Source: Crateriforma spongiae (lineage in GTDB: Bacteria; Planctomycetota; Planctomycetia; Pirellulales; Pirellulaceae). Taken from it: a DNA stretch of 64,000 nucleotides. Of this stretch, positions 38,201 through 50,200 are shown one piece after another. Under the pieces are notes generated by a model. It saw only the letters and a list, made by a program, of their open reading frames with translations, was not told the DNA's origin and searched no databases. The translations under genes and the position numbers were made by a program. The stretch covers positions 649,605 through 713,604 of the forward strand of contig NZ_JAAXMS010000005.1 in the NCBI RefSeq assembly GCF_012290005.1, in the 5' to 3' direction. The number at the start of each line of letters is the position of its first letter. The first letter of the stretch is position 1.

Positions 38201-41200
38201 TGCCTTTTTGACCGGATGATCCCGACAGACCGGGTGACGGATACGATTTGACGTTACCGCCATCGGTTCGACCTTCGTCCAGACGCGATGGGTCGGCCGG
38301 GGCGGCATCACCGCCGGAGACGTCCACCATGGCTGTGGTGTCGTTGCTATCGTCGGATCGATCACCCGCGAATCGGATGCGACCGACGCTGGTGATTTCA
38401 AATCCACCGCCACCACCGCCGCCGTTGCCTCCGTCGCCGCCTCGACCTCCGTCACCACCATCGCCTCCGGTGCCTCCGATACCGCCATAGCCACCGTTGC
38501 CACCGGACAGCGAAACGAGTGGTCCAAATGGTGACTGGAATCTCACATAGGCACCGCCGCCACCTCCGCCGCTGCCCCCGGCACCACCACCGCCGCCGCC
38601 GCCACCGCTTCCGCCAGCCCCACCGGCTCCACCACCGCCACCTTGGCCTCCGGAAATTTCGAACGGATTGCTCGGCGAAAAGCTGCCCGGATCGGCAACC
38701 GAACCGGCGCCGCCGTTGCTGCCGGGTAAGCCGGGCCGCCCGGGGCCGACGCGATAGCCGGCGCCGCCGTTTCCGCCCGAAGCGTTGTTCGAAGGATCAC
38801 CGGAATGTCCGCCCGTTGCGTTGTATCCGCCGACGCCACCTTGTCCCAGCGTTCCGGGCAAACCGATGTCGCCACCGTTTTCCGTGGCCACGTTGTTGAT
38901 CCCCACCCCACCATCACCGCCGGAGGTTCCGGGCCGGCCAACAGTTCCGAAACCGCCTGACTGGCCACGTCCGCCACTATCGCCGCGTGTCGGCGCTGAC
39001 GTCGAACAATCGAAGAACGAACACGAAAGCACTCGGCCGCCGGTGCCGCCTGAACCCCGGGTTCCCCGAAGGCCACCCAGACCGCCATCGCCGCCATCAC
39101 CACCCTGTCCGCCGAGGCCCCCGGCACCGCCGCCTGGTCCGGGCGTTTGACCATCAGCGGCAAAATCGAACACGACATCGTCACCAATGATGGCGTCTGC
39201 GGCGACGAAGAATCGAACGCCCCGCGAACGATCACCGACCACGGTGACCCGAGACTCATCGGGCAAGTGAAGGTCACCGGCAAATCGGAACTCCGCAATG
39301 CTTCCGTCCGAGATCCAGTCCGCCGTGAACGTCGTCCCGTTGAACTGGCCACCGCTGGCGACGCCATTGATGGTCAGCGTCTGCGTGTCGATTTCAACGA
39401 GACCGGCGGAGGCTTCCGGTGGAAGTTCCGGGCCCAGCGGTTGGCCCGCACTTGCCGGATACGCCAACAGCGAAAGATTGTCCAGCATGACGGGCGCCGG
39501 CGAATCGATCACCATTGTCAAGCGACGAAGCGTCCGAAAGCGATCGTCCAAATCGATTCGAAGCACCCCCGATCCGGCAACGATCGAGAAAGCTTGTTCG
39601 ACGATTTCGCCGTTCAGCGTGTCTCCGATCAAGCGAAACGCACCGGCGGTTGACGCGCGTAATACGTCAATGCTGAACAGGGCGAACCCGGTATCGACCA
39701 GTGGTGCCAGCGTGACTTCACCGCTTAGCGAAACCGCACGGCTGGACTGTTCAGCCGGTTGCAACATTTCGTTTTCGCTGATCAGTTCAAAACCATCTTC
39801 CACGTGACGTGGTGATTCCATGGTGAATTGATCAAAGCCCATGTGCCGGGCAAAGCCGCGAGACCTTGTTTGCACCGGCCCGGTCACAACGCCGGTGCCA
39901 CTTGCGACAAAGAACTTTGATCCGTCGATAGATGTTGCGGACGCTGTGTCAACGGTCAGGCTGTCGTGCATCGAACCCGTTCGCAGTTCGACATGATCGA
40001 CATCCAGGGTTTCGACAATCTCCGCCGAGACCAAGTCGCCGGATGCCAGCGGTTTGGTGACGCTTAAGGTTCCCCCGGCATCGACAATCCATTGGGTCGG
40101 CGACTGCGCCATGGAATCATCGACCACCAGACGTGCCAGTGTCAGACGTGGCGGATGGACCGGCGGGATGTCGCCGAATTCGCCCACCAACAGCGTCGCA
40201 AGGTCGTCACCTTTGAAGCTAGAAAAACTGGCGTCCCATCCGGCCCAAGATTCGATCACAAGCGTGTCGTCGCCATCGCCGGTACCGGCAATCAACCGCA
40301 TCGCCGGCGCATCGTGCTGAACATCGCTGCCAAGAGTCAGGTCGGTGTCACCGTCGCCCAAAGCGAACACGGTAAAGAAGATGTCATCCAGCGTGACGGT
40401 ATGCTCGCTGGTGGCGGTATCCCCGGTCGCGTCTTGTCGCCAGCTGATGGAGGCATCACGCCCGGGCCCGGCGGTTCGCCATATCCGTCCGTCGGTGATG
40501 TCCGCATCGACATCCTGCAGATACAGACGCACTTCGGCTTCGTCGTCCCCACCGTGAACCGTCAAGGATCGTTTGACTTCATAGACATTGATTTCCTCGG
40601 CACCTGCACCAAGTTCCAATGTCAGGTTTTCGGGCGAGGCATACACCTGCAGATTCTCACGAACGTCCGATGCAATGAATTGAACGTCGTCGATACCGGC
40701 AAATCGAAGCGGGAAATCCAAGCCGAATCTGACCAGCGTGTTGTACTGGGTCGTGTCCAGAACGCGGATGGATTCGACGAATCGATTGGGAACGGAGAAG
40801 CTACGGGATTCGGTCAACACAAGTCGGATGTTGCTGATCTGGCCGGTCAGGCTGAATTCGGTTTCCAGTTCGAATGCGAGCGAATCGCTGCCCAGACGTG
40901 GGTCGCCGATGGTTCGGGCATTCCCGTCGGGATCCAACTCGACCGAAAAGTTCTGTTCTGCGGCGAAAGCCTGCAGAGCCGCGTACGATGCGAACGCATG
41001 CACCGGAGTCCCCGGGGTGAGTGTGACAACGGTCAAGCCATCACGGTTGTCCGGACGCATCATGTCGTCGATCAACCCGGGTTCTCGTAAACGGTCACGA
41101 TTACGGATCTGGTTCTTGACCACGTTGGCAAAGATGGTGGTCGACACCGCGTCGGGAATGACGGGCAACAGATAATCGACATCGGTCCGCAGTGACAGGT

Positions 41201-44200
41201 CGCGTAGTTCGATCGAATCGAACGCCCCGTAAGCCAATGACCCTTGTTGTTGACGAAGTGTTTCGGTCACGCCGCTGTTGTTGATCACCAGTGACGTAGT
41301 GCCCAGTCCCGCACCACTTTGACCGTCGATCGTAAGCGTGCCTTGGATCGGCGAAAGCAGATAACTGGCCGGCATCGTTTCTTGGATGACTCGGCGTGGA
41401 ACGACGACTTCCCGAGGCACCAGAAGGGGCGGTTGCGGTGTCCGCGTGGTGATGGTCCGGTACTTCGCCGGTACATGGATTCGGCGATAGATGGGGAACA
41501 GCTTGAAGATGGGAATCGCGTAGCCGACGATCTTGCTGTAGCTATAAGCCGGACGTACCAGAACGCGAGAGGTTGTGACGATATCGGGTTGGGCGATCGT
41601 CTCGACCTCGGTACGTGTCGATTCGGGAATGACCACATCCAGGGTCTGTGAGTCACCACCGACATGGACCACGTCATCGCCGCTGCCCGGATTGATTTGC
41701 AGATCCAATTCCGGCAGTGTTGAATTGACGTAGATCTCATCATCACCGGCGCCGGTCAACAGGATCAGCCGTTCGACATTCACCACCTCTTCCAGGATCA
41801 AGCCCGCGCCGTAGATCCGCTGGACGGGCACCATTTGGGCAATCCCATCGACGACCTGTTCCACCATTTCGACATAGACGATGAACTTGTCGCCCGCCGG
41901 TGTTCCGACGATGACCAGCGTGTCGATCCCCGCACCACCGTTGATCTTCACCGGGGCGTTTTCAACGTATGACAGGATGTCTCGTTCGCCTTCGGCCGAG
42001 TTGACGACGATCTGTCCCAGTGCCACCGGTTGGCTTTCATCCGCATCAACACGCTGAAGATGAGCGTAAAGAAAGAAGGTGTCGTCGCCGTCTTCGCCAT
42101 ACAGATTGATCGGTGCGACGTTGTGATTGACTTCGAAATAGTCGCTGCCGCTTCCTCCGTAGAAGGATGCGGGATAGGAAACGCCATTGGTGATGTCTTC
42201 GACGACTTCGAATCCACCCACCATGGCCGTTTCGCGAACGCTGCCGATAAAGAAACGGTCGGAGCCGGAGTCACCACGTACCGTCATCTCGACGCTGGTA
42301 TCATCGACAATGAACAGGTCGCTGCCTTGCAAGCCGGACACCACCGGCAATTCGACACTTCCGTATTCCACACGCTGGGAATACAGATTGACCAGATCGG
42401 GATTGCGAACATTGATGTCGGTGGTGAAATCCGAAAGTGCCCCGAACAGATTTCCGGTGGACGAATCGTCAACGGCCAAAACCCTCTGGACATAGCCGCT
42501 GCCGAACTGAAACGTGTCGGCACCACGTGTTCCGCGAACGTAAAGCTGATCCAGTCCATCGCCCCCGGAATCGGCGATCGACACAACGGAGTCTGCGTCA
42601 GCGGCCGCGCGAGCATCCAGCGTGATCGTGAAGACATCCGCGGCGGCTCCGCCATCCAGAATGGCTTGGCCGGTGAATCCGATGACGTCAAATCGGTTGA
42701 CGCTGATCGAAGGTTGATCGCCGCCACCGTCCGCATCGAAGCCGCGTAATTCGATCAGCTCGAACACACCCGGCAGGGCGTCAACCGAACGCGTGATTTC
42801 CTGACGTGGAAGCAACACGTTCCCGTCGGGCAAAAGATCGGTCCGCACGCGGATCATCGTCAGCGTGTCGTCGGTCAAGATGAAATCGCCGTCATGGCCT
42901 TCGACCAAAGTGTCCATGCCGGAAACGTCCAGGAAGGCATCGGACCCGAAACCGCCGGACACCAGGTCGTCGCCGGGACCCGAATTCAAACGATCGTCAA
43001 ACGGCGATCCGATCAGCGTGTCGTTGCCTTCGCCTGTGCGCAGATCCAACGTCAACCGATCCGCCTCCACGCCGGAGGCCTCCACGCGATCGTGACCTTC
43101 CAGAGTTTCGATGATCAGTCGATCGCCGCCGGTTCGTGACGAATTGGCCACTGAAAATGCGACGCTGTTTTCGATCGTCCCGTAAACGGTGACGTCGTTG
43201 CTTAGCACCGTGATCGTATCGTCGCCGCCCGTTCCAAAAATTGTTAGCACGTCGGCAGACGAATCGATTCCGTATTCCGGTGTGATGAAGACTTCTTCGA
43301 TCGGATTTCCGTCGGCATCCAGTTCCGGATTGCCCGAAGCGTCGACCACCGGAATACGTTCCTGTCGTGAACGCTGAATCAAACGAGATTCAAATTGGAT
43401 GGGATCGTTTTCTGCATCGGGATCGGTTGACGTTTCATCGTCCCTGACCTGCCACAGGGGATTGCCGTCGTTATCGGTGCGTCCGGCTCCGTCGAATCGT
43501 TGCGCCAGAAATGTGCTGCCGTCGGAATTGGTCAACGACTGGGTCAGCGGAAAACCGTCTGCGTCGTATAGATAGGTGCCGCCGGGTTCCAGCAACTGTC
43601 TGCGAAACCTCGGCACGCTTTCGTCGCGTACTTCACCGTCGCCCATGTCTTGATGGCTGGGGACGGCCAATCGAACGTCACGGAACTCCGAACGAACTCG
43701 AGTCTCCACCTGGGTGAACTCGGGCAGTCCGTCGACCAAGACGGGATTGCCATCGATGTGCGACTGTGCCAGTACCGTCTCGCCGCTCGGTAAAACGGTT
43801 TCGAACAAGACCGGAATCCCGGCTTCGTCAAACACGTATTCACCGGCGTCAAACGTCTGACGATAGAACACCAGGTCGGCGGAAACGTCGACATCGTAGT
43901 CGTCTTCCGGCTCAAAGATCCGTGCGTTACCGATGTCATCCACCAAGACGGTTTCGTCGACCTTGATCGACTCCGTCAATACAACGGTTTGTAAGATCTC
44001 GCCCGTGCCAAAGTCGACATCCACGGCTTCTAGCGTCGTCATCGACACATCGGAAACCGTTACCGCATCCGCACCGGCGTAAAGCTGGATCTGGATTCGG
44101 CCGAACTGCTGCAGCAACAGCGATTCCACCGTTCCCGCCGATTCGAATCGCACCGTCACGTCATCGGGATTGGCCGACGATGGATCGACGAAGACCACGT

Positions 44201-47200
44201 CTCGGACCGAAGCGTCCAGGCCACTGACGCGGATGGTGTCGATGTCTTTATAGATCAGGCCCTCGACCAGTTTTTCCGATTCGCCGCCTACGATCGTCGC
44301 ATCGACACCGTCGCCCACGGTCCATTCAAAGGTGTCTTCGCCGTCATCGCCAAAAAGCGTATCGATCCCGGGGCCACCTTCGATCGTATCGTTGCCGGCT
44401 TGAGCGTTGATGACATCCATGCCAGGTCCACCGCGCAAAAAGTCACGCAGAAGTTCGGGCTGGCCGCCGTAGATGGGAACCAAGACGCCGGTGGAATCAT
44501 TCGCCAAGTCACCAAAGATCAGGTCGTCGCCTGCACCGCCGTCAACGCGGTCTTCACCCAGGCCACCGACAATGCTGTCGCCTCCCTCGCCGCCACTGAT
44601 CGCATCGTCGCCGTCACCACCGTCCAGTCGGTCGTCACCGTCGCCGCCTTCGATCAGGTCATCACCGTCACCACCGCGAATGATGTCCGGACCGCCCATG
44701 CCGCCCAGAACGTCGTTGCCATCACCGCCGTCGATGGTGTCGATCGCATCGGATCCCATGATCGTGTCGTTGCCGACATCGCCATAGATCTCGCGTGACG
44801 TGGCAACGGTGGAGTTCACTTCGATCGTGTCGTTTCCCGCACCTCCATGGATCTCGATCCTGGGCCTCACGCCTTCGGCAACGATGTAGCGATCGTCGTT
44901 GGCGGTTCCCGGGATATAGATTGTCGAAACGGCAGCCGGGTCAAAGTGTCGTCGGCTGCCGCGTGATGTCACGATGATACGATCGACCGGGTTGTTCACA
45001 CCGTCATTGGGTGTCACGTCGATCGGTTCTTGTTCGATCAGATAGGTTTCGCCTTGTCCGGCGGCCACGGATTCGCCGGGCCCCGGTTGGTAACGAACGG
45101 TGACGACGTCGCCGGATTGCGTCGCCACAATCGCCGACGGGTCGGGGCAGCTGAAGTTGAAATCAGCCAAAACGGAGTTGAAGAAGTTCTTGCGAGCTTC
45201 GAACACGGTGATTTCGCCGAAGATCCCAAGGTCCAGCCCGACCCAAAAGAACGCGTCCAAAAACGCCGATAGCTGGCCGCTGGTGTCAAACAAACAGCTT
45301 GCGCCCTGGTCCAGACGTTGGGCAATTTCTTGCAGACGCAATTTTCCGTCGACGACATTTCCAGGCTGAAGCGGATCGGGAACATCGTTCAAATCAAAGC
45401 CGACCGACGCCCGGATTCCGCCTTCCACACCGGCTTCGACCAATCCCGCAATGCCGACCGATGCACCCGCGGTGATCGCACTGGTCAATGAAACTTCGGG
45501 AACATCGCTTCGAACCGCTCCGTTGCCGTCAAAGGAGACTTGGTCGTCGACAAAGAAGCCTTGGAAGATTCGGTCGGCCTCGTTGATCGCAAAATCGGTT
45601 TCGGACCATTCGCGAATTCCCGTCGTGTCGAAACCAAAAATGAAGTCGGTGTCGGCTGTCACTCGACCGCCCAACCGTGCGTTCAAGCCGGGAAAGATCG
45701 GAAAGGACTTGCGATACTGAAAGTTCAGATTCAGCCCCGGCATCTCATACTTGAACAGATCCACGTCCTTGCCCAACAGCATGCCGAAGGCGGCCAGTGG
45801 ATCGGTCAACAACGGGAACTGAAAGCTGCCTTTGGATGTACCGATGCGATCGGTCACCCGCTTGGACTTTGGATCCGATGCACGATCGGCTTGAGCCACG
45901 GTATCGTTCGTGGTGCTATCCGCGATCTCGCCACTGCCGCCCGAACGCACTTCGTCGCCGATGGTGAAACTGCCGAAGTCGATGATCGGTGACCCTTGGG
46001 ACGGATCAAACGCATCGATGTCGTCGATGAACTCCACCAGACGAGTCACCGCTTCCACGCCACGTGCGACCGGTGCGAATTTCGTCGGCCCAAGAATGAC
46101 TTTTGCGATGTCCAGCAAAGATGTTTGCGACGCACCCAATTGCCGCAGCAGCGGGATATCGTCGGTCAGCACTTCCACGATCGGCCTGACCGGATCGGTG
46201 ACCTTCGACACTTCATCGACAATAGGGCCGACAAAGCCGGTGATGAAATGGCCCAGGTCCATTTGAACGTCGGCAAATTCCACGATCGGTGATCCGCCGA
46301 AGTCAGCCGAAGATCCGCCGGTGCCAAATTCCACCTGCGCGAACAGTTGATCGTAGTGGATCGTCGTGTTGACCTCCGGCAGTTGCAGGCCCCCGGAATC
46401 GGGAAACGAAACACGTCCCGCGATGTCCACATTCGCGTCCGCGGAAAGCCTGGCTTGAACACCCAGCGAATCGCCGCGCAGCGGTGCCCAACGTCCGTTG
46501 GCATCGCCGTCCTGCAGATCAATCTCGAACGACCCGCGTAGTCCGCTGGCGCCGTCGTCGTCGATGACTTCATCCAGATCGATTTTCAGAAACCCCAACT
46601 GCCCTTCCACCGAGGTTCCCGGTTGCAAGGTCGCAGACAGGTCCAACGAGAACTCTGCGCCGCTTTCGGTCACGCCCTCGGTGTCGACGAAGAACCATTC
46701 AGAACTGGACAGCCCAAACCCGAGACCAAAGACATAGTCCATCGCGATCGTGACGGCGCTGCCATCGTCCGACTTCAGTCCCAGACCAGGGACACTTGCA
46801 TCGAAGTCAAGTGGGACGGTGAATGGCTCGAACACGTTGCCCGAAAGCACAATGTTGAACTGTGCGGCACCGTCGTCGATGCGAATCCCGATGTCTTCGG
46901 GCGTTTGGATGTCTTTCAACAGCAAACGTCCCTCGGCGTCAAACTGTGGTCGGCCGGCTGCATCCAAGTCGGGAACTTTCAATGCATCGTTGCCCAACCG
47001 ACTGACCAAGGCGTGCAATTCACGCTGGACCAGATCAATCACGCTTTCATCGTTTCCAATCGCCGATTCAAGCGCCGCGCCCAAACGCGGGTCGTGATCC
47101 GATCCGCCGTAGTAGTAGAACCCTTCCGGATTTGCCACATCCTGCTTCACACCCAGCAGGTCGTCTTCCAAGGTGACCAGGAAATCGGCCACGGATTTCA

Positions 47201-50200
47201 AACGATCACCGATCAGCGGCAATCCGAGTTCGTCGAACTTTGCCTGAATGTCCGTCTGCAGTCCGTCGAACATTCCCTCCAGACCGTCCAGCAATGTCCG
47301 CGGATCGTTCAGCAGTGCCGCGATCCCCATGAACTGTTCAACACCGGGACCGGAAAACTCGTAATCGAACTCCGCGCCGCTCAACGAAGCGTCCTCCACG
47401 GACAACGCGAGCGCCAGAACGTTGTCCGCGATTCCGTTGCCATCGGCGTCCGCTTCGGTGCCACCGACCGGAACCGTATCGGTCAAATACAGCGGCAACC
47501 GAACATCGATTCCACCATCGACGGTGATCTGCAGGTCATCGGTGCTGATGTCTTCGAGCGAATAGAAACCAGGGTCGTTTGGCTTCAAACCATACGCACC
47601 ACGAACATCGATGTCAGCGGTCGCGTCTTTGATCTTGAAGCCGAAAGTGCCAAGGTCACCATCGCTCTGTCCGATCAGGTCATCCAAATCCAATTGCACG
47701 TCCAAGGTGACAGGCTGCCCAAACGACGCAGCCGCCGATGCATGAACCTCCGATGTGTCGGCAAAGATGATCTGAGGATCAGTGACATCGTTCAGATCGA
47801 TTCCGAATCCTAGATCGACTCCCGCTGCACCCGAAACCGCCAGCTTCACCTGTCCATCTGCATCACCCAATCGAACATCCAGCGCCGAAAGATCGACCGA
47901 AACGCCGCGCAACAATGGCGTGTTATCGACGAACGATTGGATGTCGTCCCGGAACAAAGCGTTCAAGTCGACTTCGAATGCAAACTCCGAATTCAGCAAC
48001 GTGCGTTCGAATTCAAAGTCCACCAGGAATTGGCTGTCGCGGTAGGTGATCGTGAAGGGATCCAACGGCTGACCAAACAAGTCGTTGACCGCTGCGTTCA
48101 AGTCGTCCGACAGTTCACCCAGGCTGCTGCCATCGCGAACACCCTCGATCGCATTCTTCAGCCCGACAATGAAGTTCTCGGTTCCATTGCCGAACAGATC
48201 GATGGCACTCTTGTTCAACCCAGGAATCTTTTTCGCGATCAGACTGGCATCGTCTCCTTCGGCATCCACCAAGGCGTCCAAGCCAGCGATGATGCCGTCC
48301 AGAATCTGATCCAGACTGACACCACGCAAATCGAACAATTGGTCCAAATCGCCGATGTCCAATTCGATGCTGTCGATCAGACTGTCCAGGCTGCCGATGC
48401 CGGCATCCAGCGTTCCTTCGGCCCGTAACGCCATCGTGCCGGTGTCAAATCCGGACAGCGAACCAGTCATCGTCAGCGGCAGATCGATGTCGTAGTAGGC
48501 ACCGGCATTCAGAGTCGGCAACAGTTGCAGCGGGTCGACCCGCCGACCAGTCAAATCCGCTTGACTCAATCTCGCTGTGGTCCCCAACGACATCTGTGCT
48601 CCGATATCAATGGATCCCTGTTCAATGCCCAGGCCGAACGGGCCCAGCGATACGGACACATCAAAGGGGGCATCGCCACTGGCCGCTTGGAAAGATGCAA
48701 CCAATGTCGGTGCGTCAACGTAGAAGCTTCCTTGCGGATCAATCCCGAAAATGAAGTTCAGGTCGATCCCACCGTCCAACTGAATCACCGGCGGCGCGTT
48801 CGAGTCGACCGTCAAACCGAGATCGGCGGCGGACAAACCGGCAAGCTCCATCTGTGACAGATCCAATGCGATCGATTCGCTGAAGTCCAAAGAAGTCAGA
48901 TCAACACTGCCAACAAACGCGACGGAGTTGCTTGCGGGTGCGAAAGAGACGTTGTCTTGTGCGGCCAAGTCCAACGTCGTGATTAACGTGTCGCCATCGA
49001 TGTCGCCGCCTGGGCCGAACACCGACGCGACATTGTCGATAACGCCGCTTTGCAGCTCGCTTGCCAACGTCGTCACACTGCCGGATTCGATGTTCATCAG
49101 GCCGGCCAGTGACACATCGCCAACAAACGGGATCGTGACACCGGTACCAAGCAACTCATCCAACCGGGTTCCCAGATCTGCGACCCAGTCCGCGAAGGCA
49201 TCCAGGCCTTCGCCCAACTTGGACTGGTCCGACGAATCCACGCTGATGACGCTGATGGACGCAGCCGCCGGAAGCGTCAAACGCCGGCCTTTGGCGATGG
49301 TGTCCTGCATCACGTCGATCGGGTTGCCCGAACCGTCGACGGTGTCATGGCCCAACCCCAGCGTGTGACCGATCTCGTGCATGACGACCGACAGCAAATC
49401 TATCTGGCCCGCTGGTACGGTTTCGCCGGTCGCGGGATCCGGGTCGACGTACCACGTGTTCCCGGCCGCGGTCGGATCCAACAAGATCGATCCATCCGCA
49501 AGCGTTCTTGCAATTTCATCGCCCGGCAAGTGACCGAACACCAACGCCGGGGTTGCGATGGTTGGTGTTGCGGTGCTGGAACCAATGATCTGTACATTCG
49601 CCGCTTGCCATCGCGAAACCGCTTCGGCAACCACCGCATCGATCGCCGGCGTGCGTTTGTCGATCGCGCCGAACGGCAATGTCGAAGCGACAACGGGCGT
49701 GTCGTTCAGGTCGCCGCCGGCCAACGAGGCGCCCGTCGGCACCGATCGTCGGATCTGGCCTGGATCCAGCGTATCGCCGGTCAAATTTGACTGGTTCCAA
49801 CCCAATCGTTGGGTCAACTCATGGATCACCACGCCCAACAAATCAATGTGGTCGGCGGGTGGATTGGACGCGGGGTCGACGTGCCAGCCATGATCACCGG
49901 CCGTCGTGTCGATCAGAATGTCGCCCGAAAGAATTCGAGTGGAAAGCTGCGTACCGGGCAGATCAATGATGCGGAACGTCAACGCGTCTTTGTCCAGACG
50001 TGTCACCGACAAATCATCGACCAAACGCTTCGCACCGTTGTCGGACGTCACCACAGACAGCGTTCGCGTGTCCGTGGTTCCGTCAGCTTTGGCGATGGTG
50101 AACGAGACTCCGTCGAACGCATCGAAAGCCGCGGAAACGACGGGTCCCGGAATGACGTCCAGTTTCAATCCCATCGGGACCGATGTCGTGACCAAGCTGT

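Noticed and set aside
46623..47813. 396-codon rightward frame inside the giant gene
   Set aside because: Antisense shadow; composition (Arg, Gln, Val, Ile mixtures) is typical of the reverse frame of acidic repeats.
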